Positions 27,301 to 33,998 of a DNA stretch of 56,923 nucleotides are shown piece by piece. The stretch lies in assembly GCF_002289565.1 (NCBI RefSeq), contig NZ_NTFY01000089.1, positions 1 to 56,923 of the forward strand, given 5' to 3'. Source of the stretch: Rhodopirellula sp. SM50. Lineage in GTDB: Bacteria; Planctomycetota; Planctomycetia; Pirellulales; Pirellulaceae. Numbering within the stretch: the stretch's first letter is position 1; every line of letters begins with the position of its first letter. The position numbers and the translations under genes are program-made. The notes beneath the pieces are model-generated. The model searched no databases, was not told where the DNA came from, and saw only the letters and a program-made list of their open reading frames with translations.

Positions 27301-28188
27301 TCGCTGGAAGTGCTCAGCCGGGGAACACGCGAAGCCGTCTTCATCGCGCTGCGGTTGTCGCTGGCCGCGGCCTACGCGCGACGCGGTGTGATGTTGCCCC
27401 TGATCCTCGACGACGTGCTGGTCAACTTCGACGGCGATCGCGCCTTGCACGCCGCCGAGACGCTCAAAACATTCGCCGAACTCGGTCACCAAGTGATGAT
27501 GTTCACCTGCCATGACCACATCGTGGACATTTTCCATTCGATCGATGTCGAAGTCCGCCAACTGCCGCCCCAAGGCGTCCCCGGACGGGCCACGATCCTG
27601 ATGCCGGAAGCAGATGAACCCTACGACGAAGAAGGCTTTGAGGACGAAGACGTTCCGCAGCAAGAGTATGCCGAGGCCGAAGAGGAACCGGCTGAAGAAG
27701 TCTATGCCGAGGCCGAAGAGCAGGAACCGGAACAACCGGTCGCGGTAGAACCCGAGCCTGAGCCCCAACCCGAGCCGGTTGCCGAACCCGTCGTCGCGGT
27801 TGAGCCGCCCACCAAACCTCAACCGGCGGCCAAGCCCCAACCGGTGGCCCAAGCCGTCGAGAAACCCAGACCGCCCGTCGAGCGCAAGCCCAAACCTGTG
27901 GTCAAGAAGGTTTACATCGAGGACGAGCCGGACGAGTACGAGGATGACGATCAGGAGATCGACGAACGGCCGGTCGCTCCATCACCCTCGATCGGTTGGG
28001 CGTGGTTCCAACGGGAACCGGCCGACGGACACATCAGCACCGAGGAGCGCGCCGCCGAAACGCTGCGCGCCGCCCACCGCGCCGTCAACGCCGAGCTGTT
28101 TGAAGGCGAAGCGGCCCAGGAAGACATTCCCGAGGAAGTCTGGAACCGTAACGATGCCTGGTGGGACGGCAGCCGCGTGACCACTTAG
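24310..28188 (+). CDS. SbcC-like (YhaN-type) SMC-family ATPase with membrane hairpin and acidic tail
   Basis: A 1292-residue ABC/SMC-type ATPase. Walker A is GPNEAGKT at residues 31-38. Long coiled-coil arms run from about 190 to 960. Near 495-545 two hydrophobic segments (LLMGLPFVVGGCCLIVAF and MVWMLFGLMSITLYFF) interrupt the coil, as in YhaN of Bacillus, so the coil tip is probably membrane-anchored. The signature LSRGTREAVFIALRLSLA and Walker B LPLILDDVLVNFD are near 1005-1040. Beyond about 1100 lies a low-complexity tail of Glu-rich then Pro-rich repeats (EAEEEPAEEVYAEAEEQE), ending in a short conserved-looking Trp-containing segment. The start at 24310 overlaps the SbcD-like stop; an in-frame GTG at 24295 is less likely. 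Confidence 0.9.
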   Translation: MKVKDLNIDGFGVWTGLSIDSLPDGMTLFYGPNEAGKTTVMQFLRSMLYGFTAERRDKYLPPIYGGTPGGAIRVTGPGGGYQIRRHAKMTDENVGGQLAVTGQDGLAQGQHRLSMLLGQIDEPIFTNVFAIGMRELQELNTLDDTAAADELYKLSSGLDRVSLVDVIRSLRDGRKSLVGHASQNSKADADKLEALLRRREGLRDEVQRLTGQSRRWSELASLRQTQQKEINDLAARITAWEREARHVEAAISVFDQWTDRTRIAGEIAAIEAETHLPDEAPGQLVQIEAMIQDRRGKLEEVKAKRRSLREKAAQLPVSARMLDLQGRIEAATEQATWVEALEEQLEKVDTQILKARNQLIADAEQLGLSEEDRDALLNGDASQMPDLSRQTLAALAGPAKRVKEQLFLLKQARGEGVEHKKRMEHFDEELGEVLQRTRATDLQQAIRQENEHLASLRRALQLGEHIDKLKRHYRSLENESVDLSTAEVLPIDSLLLMGLPFVVGGCCLIVAFSHFLGIDWFLAGEPTPTAGMVWMLFGLMSITLYFFSKQNNHRSTAIDREDCDRQIDMLRKQIRELEAEQDDVESELPGSTQPIEFRVRQAELLLNDLEASMPSYHSHAAAKQAYETSRAKAVKAADQLKAARREWSATLRKLGLAESMSPRSVRKLSEGYETLQGSLRRLEELQSEKDQRQRERQGIAKRIESLYLESLEISDQDQQRATGEQTGGDKSSQDASTTRAADTAPPSEHALRRASRVGPLEQLNHLQEEVQRQRHWIKRRRDLKEQDAQLKRQHASYSRAIERGEQQRRALWAKCGVATPEQFYQMVDSKASLAQLKDQHAAVDKQIRSMVTGNLSYDAVQQEIEGVTQADLERKWESLTSRTAETQQRIATLQTQIGECAADMKHLADDNRLMVAQLELGCINRKIQTLAQRWQTLATASCLVEEVCGKFERERQPETLREASSFLAQLTDGKYTRIWTPLGTNQLNIDGADGNPISLEVLSRGTREAVFIALRLSLAAAYARRGVMLPLILDDVLVNFDGDRALHAAETLKTFAELGHQVMMFTCHDHIVDIFHSIDVEVRQLPPQGVPGRATILMPEADEPYDEEGFEDEDVPQQEYAEAEEEPAEEVYAEAEEQEPEQPVAVEPEPEPQPEPVAEPVVAVEPPTKPQPAAKPQPVAQAVEKPRPPVERKPKPVVKKVYIEDEPDEYEDDDQEIDERPVAPSPSIGWAWFQREPADGHISTEERAAETLRAAHRAVNAELFEGEAAQEDIPEEVWNRNDAWWDGSRVTT

Positions 28189-28507
28189 CAGCGGTCGGAT
28201 AATAAGTGTCGGATCTAACGAGTGGGATAGGCTTCCAGCCTGTCATTCCAGAGCCGACAGGCTAGAAGCCTATCCCACTTGTTTTCCGCGCGTCGCTTAG
28301 AGGTTGGAGCATCACACCGATCGTTTGCAACGATCAATCGGATCGTCGCAATCATCCGGGGGAGTCCCCGGGTAAACAATGCGGAGTTGTGGGACAAGAA
28401 GCCGGTCGGTGGCGTCAGTCGCTGACGTAGGTTTTTCTATCCGACGGGGCCGGTCCGGTCGCCGATCGGTCGATCCCGCTTTCATCTCCGCCTGCCCTCC
28501 GATATTG
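28189..28507. other. intergenic region before pseudopilin operon
   Basis: 319 bases containing a long perfect-stem hairpin at 28222-28278. The remainder has open frames but no recognised gene; it probably holds the promoter of the pseudopilin operon. Confidence 0.5.
28222..28278. repeat. long hairpin of the GGATAGGCTTCCAGCCTGTC family
   Basis: The left arm at 28222-28244 and right arm at 28256-28278 pair over 23 bases with one mismatch and an 11-base loop. A related, less perfect copy lies at 53783-53839. It is about 35 bases after the SbcC-like gene stop, so it could end that transcript, but there is no T-run. Confidence 0.85.
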
Positions 28508-29023
28508 ATGCATCCCTCTCGACGTGGAATGACGTTCGTTGAACTGACCGTGGTCGTCACGATCATGGGGTTGTTGGCCGTGCTTGGGGTACCGCGTTTC
28601 GCAACCGCACTGCACGCACGCAACACGCGTCACGCGGCGATTCAGTTGGCCAGCTATGTCGATTATGTTCGCAACACCGCGATCAACGAAGGCCGATCAA
28701 CAACGTTTTCGGTCGACGCGACCGGCGATCGGTTTTGGAGTCCCGATGTGGATTTCCCCGACCAGGCCGGGGTGCCGCTGTCGGTTTTGATCAAAGATCG
28801 GTTCGACGCCAGCTTGGAAATCAAGGCATCGTTTGATTCGGCGACCTCGGTCAGCTTTGACCTGGAAGGCACCCCCAACGTCGGCGGAACTCCGCTCAGC
28901 AACGGTGTCATCACCATCGGCACACGGGCGGTCGTTTACGAGATACGCATCGCTGTGGGACCGGGAAGTGCAGCGATCACGGAGGTCGATGATCCAGACG
29001 TGAATGCGTTGTCGAACCCCTAA
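28508..29023 (+). CDS. pseudopilin, GspH/FimT-like
   Basis: A 171-residue protein with a class III prepilin signal: a short basic leader (MHPSRRG) is followed by MTFVELTVVVTIMGLLAVLG, with Glu at position +5 after the cleavage site. The body has the small beta-rich head typical of minor pseudopilins (GspH/FimT group). The ATG at 28508 is chosen because it gives a seven-residue leader; the open frame extends upstream without sense. The TAA stop overlaps the next ATG (TAATG), so four pseudopilin-type genes appear translationally coupled. No secretin, ATPase or prepilin peptidase is in the window. Confidence 0.85.
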   Translation: MHPSRRGMTFVELTVVVTIMGLLAVLGVPRFATALHARNTRHAAIQLASYVDYVRNTAINEGRSTTFSVDATGDRFWSPDVDFPDQAGVPLSVLIKDRFDASLEIKASFDSATSVSFDLEGTPNVGGTPLSNGVITIGTRAVVYEIRIAVGPGSAAITEVDDPDVNALSNP

Positions 29024-30228
29024 TGAGTAGCGTACCGGTGAGTCACCATTCAAGTCAGTCGCAAGCGATGTCGCGGATCAAACCGGCGTCCGGCATGACA
29101 GAGCACCGCGTCGGGCGAGCGGTTGCTCGGGCCGACGCGCGTCTACGGAGCGTCTCCGGGTCGATCCGACCGGTTCACGTCCGGGGCGGATACACACTGA
29201 TCGAAATGATTGCTGCGATGGCCGCGGCAAGTCTACTGATGCTCGGCCTGGCGGCGTCGGTCGTGATTTCGACTTCGTTGGTCGAGCCCAATGATGAAGA
29301 TGGCGATCGGATCCGCGACCGCATGATCATGGATCGCCTGCAACACGACCTGCGTTACGCGACGAACGTCGACAGCACGAGCGGGTACGGTGTTTCCATC
29401 GAACGAGCGGACTTGTCGAACCAGCCCCAGTCGCTGCAATACGAAGCGTACATGGACGGCTTGATGCGCAACGTCAGCGGGGGCGCGAGCACGCAACTCG
29501 ACCCGCTCGCCCCCACGGTCAATCACTACGTCGATGGGTACACGGCACCGACGTCCAACCTCAATACGTTGCGTCCGCGGATTCGCGACGTTTCGACAGC
29601 GGTGACCAGCGGAGGCTCGGCTTCGTCGCTGGCAATCCAGATCCCCGACGGCGCGCGGCCCGGTGATTTACTGCTGTTGGTCGTGTCGTCTCGCAATACC
29701 TTCTACGTCAACACGTCGCCCAGTGGCTGGCAGCCTTTGTTTCTCTCCTACAACGCCGGGATCGTGCTGGACGTGCACGGGCAGTGGATGAGCACGTCAA
29801 CTCCGGACACCTACTTGCTGAGTTTCTTTTGGGGCGGCGACGTGGTGGCGGCCGTGCTCGCCATCGAACACGCCAACGGATCCTGGCCCTTCGGATGGTC
29901 CGGGTCCAGCTTCGGGACGTCCATCAACGGAAGCACGTCGACCTATCCCCGGCCGCTCGAAAACACCGACACGATCGATGAGCGAACGTTGAACCTGCAA
30001 TTCATCGCTTCGTCCGGTGCGCCATCGCCCCAAACGTCCCTGGGCATCGCGTCGTTCAGCGAGTGTGTCAATGAAGTCGGCTCGCCGGGTACCAGCGGTG
30101 AGTGCAGCCTGGGCATCGCCTTTCGCACCGGACCGATGCCACCCATGACGACCACCCCGCACGTGCTCCATCAGCAATCATCAAGCTGGACCACGATCGC
30201 GATCGAAGTGGAGGGGGAAAGTGAATAG
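29023..30228 (+). CDS. large pseudopilin-like protein with long leader
   Basis: A 401-residue protein with a prepilin-type segment GGYTLIEMIAAMAAASLLML at about residues 55-74, preceded by an unusually long, basic leader of about 55 residues. In-frame ATGs at 29068 and 29095 would shorten it to about 40 or 31. The body is rich in Ser, Thr and Gly with beta-strand character and looks like a GspJ/PilW-type minor pseudopilin with an inserted domain (about 170-400). It overlaps the previous stop by one base and the next start by eight bases. Confidence 0.78.
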   Translation: MSSVPVSHHSSQSQAMSRIKPASGMTEHRVGRAVARADARLRSVSGSIRPVHVRGGYTLIEMIAAMAAASLLMLGLAASVVISTSLVEPNDEDGDRIRDRMIMDRLQHDLRYATNVDSTSGYGVSIERADLSNQPQSLQYEAYMDGLMRNVSGGASTQLDPLAPTVNHYVDGYTAPTSNLNTLRPRIRDVSTAVTSGGSASSLAIQIPDGARPGDLLLLVVSSRNTFYVNTSPSGWQPLFLSYNAGIVLDVHGQWMSTSTPDTYLLSFFWGGDVVAAVLAIEHANGSWPFGWSGSSFGTSINGSTSTYPRPLENTDTIDERTLNLQFIASSGAPSPQTSLGIASFSECVNEVGSPGTSGECSLGIAFRTGPMPPMTTTPHVLHQQSSSWTTIAIEVEGESE

Positions 30229-30868
30229 ACAACACGTGGCAAACAACGAACGTCGCGACGCCCGCCGAATCGGATTGTCGATGCTGGAAGTCATCGTCTC
30301 GCTGACCCTGGTCGCGACGATCATGCTGGTTTCACTCAACGCGTCGGCCAACATGATGCGAAACCGAGTCACCGCCGGACAAGCCGTCCAAGGCCAGCTC
30401 TTGGCGGGCTATTTTCTCGATGAGATCTCGTGCCTGGATTTCCGCGAGAGCTCTGACGATGCCCTGTTCGGTCCCGAGCCCGGTGAATCGGCTTCGAACC
30501 GATCCTCGTTTGATGACGTCGACGACTTCGCGGGGTTTCACCAAGACATCCCGACGTTCCGCGATGGCGGCGCAATCCCTGATTTTGACGCGTGGACGGT
30601 TGACGTCAGCGTGATCCCGCTGAGCGGTCTCGGCAGTGGTTTTCAAATCGTCGCGGATGCGAATTCGCAGTTTCGCCTGGTGGCCGTCACCGTGACCGGC
30701 CCGGACGGATCGTCGCAAACGTACCGGATGGTCAAGTCGATCACGCCGTCGGACCGACCGGTGACGCAATCCTTTGAACGGCTGCGACGTCTCGAACTTC
30801 GATTCCCCGGTGACCGGCGGCTGAACGTCGTCGTGCCGCTTCGCAACACTCCGGCGCCGATTTACTAG
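30221..30868 (+). CDS. pseudopilin, GspI/PilV-like
   Basis: A 215-residue protein starting with GTG at 30221 inside the end of the previous gene. The leader (about 17 residues, ending ARRIG) is followed by LSMLEVIVSLTLVATIMLVS, with Glu at +5, as in GspI/PilV. The remaining residues form a polar head without a recognised domain. It precedes the fourth gene by two bases. Confidence 0.8.
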   Translation: MNRQHVANNERRDARRIGLSMLEVIVSLTLVATIMLVSLNASANMMRNRVTAGQAVQGQLLAGYFLDEISCLDFRESSDDALFGPEPGESASNRSSFDDVDDFAGFHQDIPTFRDGGAIPDFDAWTVDVSVIPLSGLGSGFQIVADANSQFRLVAVTVTGPDGSSQTYRMVKSITPSDRPVTQSFERLRRLELRFPGDRRLNVVVPLRNTPAPIY

Positions 30869-30870
30869 CC

Positions 30871-32289
30871 ATGCGCACCAAGTTAAGAAGTCACCCTCCC
30901 GTGTGCGGGAGGGTCGAGCGAAGCGAGGGGAGGGCTTCCGACATTGATGCTCCATCGTTGCTAGCAACTTTGGCTTCGCAAGAACCCTCCCCGCGTCGTC
31001 GCACGCGGCTGACTCGACGCAAGGCTCGGGGTGGCTACTTGTACGTCGCCGTGTTGTTCACCGCCTTGATCGTGGCCGGCGCGGTGGCGACCGCGCTGTC
31101 GTTGGACACCGCGCGGATCAAGTCACACAGCGCGGCAATGGACCGAGAATCTGCGATTCGATTGGCCGAGTCGGAACTGCATCGTGTCTCAATCCAGCTG
31201 TCCACCGATCCCAATTGGAGAGCGGACCTGACCAACGGAGCGACGTCGGCTTGGATCGACTACGGCGCCATGGCCGGGGCGGCCAACGCGGCGACTCGCT
31301 TCAGCGTCCGCGACGATGATGGTGATCTTTCCGATGAACTGTTTGATGATCTCCAGGTGATCGCGCACGCCAGATTCGGCTCCGCCCAAGCCGCCGTTTC
31401 GGTGGAGTTGGAAACCGGGTTCGCGCCACTGGATTGGCTCCGCTACGGAGTGACCACGTTTGATGACCTTGAGTGCCATGACGGCGCGACGCTCGTCAGT
31501 GAACGCCCCGTACAAGTCTTCGACGATTGCCGGACCAATTCGATCGGCTACCTGACCACCGCGACCCTGGAATGCTCGGGAACGATCGAATTTCCCATTC
31601 GCGGTGACATCGCCGTCAGCTCCGTTGCCGCCCCGGTGTTCGACGTCGTCACACGCTACCAGCAGAACGGAACCGAGATCCCCTACAACGCGCTGTCGAC
31701 CTATGACGGTGTCCGGGCGATCGCATTGTCGGTCCTCTCATCGAACTCCAATCCCTACGGCGAGACCGATCCCAACGGAATCTATTGGATCGACGCGGAA
31801 GGACACGACATTCGAATCGTCAATGCGAGAATCGTGGCCACGCTGGCGATCCGCAATGCCCGTCGCGTCTTTTTAAACGGCGCGTTGGCTTGGGAAGCTC
31901 CCGGTGATTCGGGTGCCATCTTGGTCACCGACGCGGAGGTTCAATTCAATGCGATCGAACCGACGTTGGACGAAACCACACTCGGCGCAAACTTCAATCC
32001 GCCGGCGACGCCCTATCGAGGTTTCGATGCCAACCTGACGTTGAGCGATCGAATTCCCACCGAGTTCCGCGGCATCGTTTACACCACCGACAAGCTGCTG
32101 GTCAGACCGACCGCCGACGGCGCCCCACTGACACTCACCGGATTGATCCTCTGTCGCGACCTGAGACTCTATCACAACCTGTTCATTCGGTCTTACGACG
32201 AAGTGCTGACCCACGTGCCATTCGGTTTCGCCGATCCCCAACCGCTGCGGTTCAAATCCGGAACCTTCCGCCGCGTCGACACCCTGTGA
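30871..32289 (+). CDS. PilX/GspK-like protein whose N-terminus is encoded by a dispersed repeat
   Basis: A 472-residue protein. A hydrophobic segment at about residues 53-75 (GGYLYVAVLFTALIVAGAV) is followed by a helix and a beta-rich body, like minor pilus proteins PilX or GspK. Residues about 4-45 are translated from copy B of an intergenic repeat element (30879-31004), giving a leader that includes PVCGRVERSEGRASDIDA. No ATG lies between the repeat and the hydrophobic segment, so the ATG at 30871 seems to be the working start. The gene starts two bases after the preceding stop. The body (EIPYNALSTYDGVRAIAL) shows no enzyme motif. Confidence 0.75.
   Translation: MRTKLRSHPPVCGRVERSEGRASDIDAPSLLATLASQEPSPRRRTRLTRRKARGGYLYVAVLFTALIVAGAVATALSLDTARIKSHSAAMDRESAIRLAESELHRVSIQLSTDPNWRADLTNGATSAWIDYGAMAGAANAATRFSVRDDDGDLSDELFDDLQVIAHARFGSAQAAVSVELETGFAPLDWLRYGVTTFDDLECHDGATLVSERPVQVFDDCRTNSIGYLTTATLECSGTIEFPIRGDIAVSSVAAPVFDVVTRYQQNGTEIPYNALSTYDGVRAIALSVLSSNSNPYGETDPNGIYWIDAEGHDIRIVNARIVATLAIRNARRVFLNGALAWEAPGDSGAILVTDAEVQFNAIEPTLDETTLGANFNPPATPYRGFDANLTLSDRIPTEFRGIVYTTDKLLVRPTADGAPLTLTGLILCRDLRLYHNLFIRSYDEVLTHVPFGFADPQPLRFKSGTFRRVDTL
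30879..31004 (+). repeat. dispersed intergenic element, copy B, inside a gene
   Basis: Nearly identical to the reverse complement of 22479-22607. It begins three codons into the fourth pseudopilin-like gene and stays open in that frame to its end. The two copies diverge immediately after CGTCGTCGCAC. Confidence 0.9.
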
Positions 32290-32309
32290 GGCAACGCTGT
32301 GCGGGGGCA

Positions 32310-32876
32310 CTAGCGAACCGGATCCAGGCCCAGGGCTCGTCGCACCAAACCGATCTGGCCGGCGTGGATGTGTTCGTGCAAGGGGCAAAACAGAATCGCG
32401 CCCAACTTGATCGGATAGGCGGCGTAGGGCATGTCGATCGGCTCCAGCAGCACCTCCGGCGAAACCGATTCCAACACCTGCAACCCTGATTCATAGACCC
32501 GGCCGAGACGCTCCAACAGCGCCTCGGCACTCGGTTGGCCCTCTGGATCCGACTTGGGTGTCGAGCCGCGTCCGTACGCTTTGCGGAACCGCCCCGGAAT
32601 CAGATCCAAGTCTTCACTCTGCCGGCCTCGGATCCGAAACATCAACAAACCGTATTGGCTGACCGTCAGATGCCCAACCTGCCACGCGATGTTGGTCGGC
32701 AAGCCAGCGGGAATCGTCAGCCATTGATCGTGCGGCGTCGCGTCGAGCAACTCGAGCGTGTAGTGACGTGCAAAACGAATCTGCTCGATCGCTCCGGTCA
32801 GCATTTCACGGGCGGATTCGGGCGACGGCAGTGAAACACTCGACGCCGACGTGGATTGATTTTCGGATTGGCTCAT
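32310..32876 (-). CDS. DinB-like four-helix protein
   Basis: A 188-residue protein with the DinB/YfiT fold. The first helix contains FARHYTLELLDATPHDQW, the second has the metal-type histidine in NIAWQVGHLTVSQYG, and the last has HEHIHAGQIGLVRRALG, giving the three-His pattern typical of metal-binding DinB-like enzymes. Such proteins include thiol-dependent transferases and proteins of unknown activity; the substrate cannot be told. The gene converges on the pseudopilin operon, with a 20-base gap. Confidence 0.85.
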   Translation of the reverse strand: MSQSENQSTSASSVSLPSPESAREMLTGAIEQIRFARHYTLELLDATPHDQWLTIPAGLPTNIAWQVGHLTVSQYGLLMFRIRGRQSEDLDLIPGRFRKAYGRGSTPKSDPEGQPSAEALLERLGRVYESGLQVLESVSPEVLLEPIDMPYAAYPIKLGAILFCPLHEHIHAGQIGLVRRALGLDPVR

Positions 32877-33308
32877 GCAGCGATCATAACAATTTACGCG
32901 ACCGCTTGGTCTACCCTTCGTTTCAGGGTCGCAGAACTCGCCGAGGGAATTGCGATTTAGCCCAATACCGAGATGTCCACGTCAACCAGGGAGCCCGGAC
33001 GCTGGCGCGAACCGGCTAATATCAAACGACCATCAGCCGTTTGGCGCGAGCCTACGGGCTCCAACCCGAAACAACGACGCTTCACTCGGCGGGGGAGCCC
33101 GGACGCTGGCGCGAACCGGCTGATCTCAAACGACCATCAGCCGTTTGGCGCGAGCCTACGGGCTCCAACCCGAAACAACGACGCTTCACTCAGCGGGGGA
33201 GCCCGGACGCTGGCGCGAACCGGCTGATCTCAAACGACCATCAGCCGTTTGGCGCGAGCCTACGGGCCCCAACCCGAGGCGACAATGCTTCACTTAGCAC
33301 CAAGCCAT
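32877..33308. other. intergenic region dominated by a 104-bp tandem repeat
   Basis: No gene is supported. About 115 bases of unique sequence precede three tandem copies of a 104-bp unit, described separately. Several plus-strand frames stay open across the repeats, giving a repeated Arg/Pro-rich translation that I do not regard as protein. Confidence 0.7.
32991..33300. repeat. three tandem copies of a 104-bp unit
   Basis: Units begin with GAGCCCGGACGCTGGCGCGA at 32991, 33095 and 33199. Each contains nested inverted repeats: GAGCCC...GGGCTC at the outside and CGGCTGAT...ATCAGCCG inside (copy 1 reads CGGCTAAT). The third copy is more diverged at its end. The design suggests a hairpin-forming intergenic element that has been tandemly amplified. 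Confidence 0.92.
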
Positions 33309-33809
33309 TCAGCCCGCCTTCTTCTCCCCACGGGGTTTGCGGGCCGGTTTGGCAACCAAGCGGATTTCGGGGATCAAAACCCGGCCGCCGTGAAACGTGC
33401 GACGCCCGTCGATCGTGTGATCAAACACGAACACACCGGCCGCCGCCCCCGCACGCGGCGAGACCCGCAGAATCGCCGGATGCCCGCAATGCGTGCAACG
33501 CACTCGCAACCCGTGTGCGTCCAGCATCTCTTGGATCGACCGGGCCAATTCGCGATTCGCTTCCAGACTCCCCAACGTCCGTCCGCTCATTTGTGCCAGT
33601 TGGGCCTGGATGGCGAGGCGGATCTCTCGTTGCAGACGGTTCATTTCACGCTTCAGGTCGGCCAACATCGCCGATGCGACGGCCGCCTCAGCACCTCCCT
33701 CCTGAGCCACTCCAGCACCACCCGGCGAGGCGTTTTCCGCCTCCTGCTCCCCGTTGGGCGGCGACGGAATCGGGGAATCGGCGTTCGGTGGTCTTTGCGG
33801 AGCGTTCAT
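33309..33809 (-). CDS. small CxxC hypothetical protein
   Basis: I do not recognise this 166-residue protein. A Pro/Ala/Gly-rich N-terminus is followed by a helical region (MLADLKREMNRLQREIRLAI), and then a short CTHCGHPAILRVSP segment that may bind metal, with the C-x2-C of a half zinc ribbon. The C-terminus is basic. An in-frame TTG at 33821 could add four residues; the ATG at 33809 is preferred. A perfect palindrome lies 12-34 bases upstream of the ATG. The gene is divergent to the GAF-HlyD gene. Confidence 0.7.
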   Translation of the reverse strand: MNAPQRPPNADSPIPSPPNGEQEAENASPGGAGVAQEGGAEAAVASAMLADLKREMNRLQREIRLAIQAQLAQMSGRTLGSLEANRELARSIQEMLDAHGLRVRCTHCGHPAILRVSPRAGAAAGVFVFDHTIDGRRTFHGGRVLIPEIRLVAKPARKPRGEKKAG

Positions 33810-33820
33810 TTCAGTGGACA

Positions 33821-33843
33821 ATCATATACAAACTGTATATGAT
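33821..33843. promoter_or_regulatory. perfect 10-bp palindrome, candidate operator
   Basis: ATCATATACA, then AAC, then TGTATATGAT. This AT-rich dyad stands out in GC-rich surroundings and lies between the divergent CxxC-protein gene (start 33809) and the GAF-HlyD gene (start 33999). Its size and symmetry suit a dimeric regulator. It overlaps the region where a minus-strand promoter would be. Confidence 0.5.
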
Positions 33844-33998
33844 GTCGAGTCAAATCGCCAAAACCGGTACACGACGGCGTCGCTGGCGAGCAATCGCGTG
33901 GCATCGTTCAGGTCAACATGGAAACGGCTCCTAAGATTTACTACTGTCGCCTGATCCCCAGTCCTTTGTCCTTTTTCATCGCAGACCCCTCTTGATCC

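Noticed and set aside
26425..27852. A 475-codon minus-strand frame
   Set aside because: It is the mirror of the SbcC-like ATPase. The translation is Phe/Gly/Arg-rich and has no recognisable domain.
32991..33300. Possible CRISPR or coding repeat array
   Set aside because: The 104-bp units are almost fully repeated, without unique spacers, and their translations are not protein-like.
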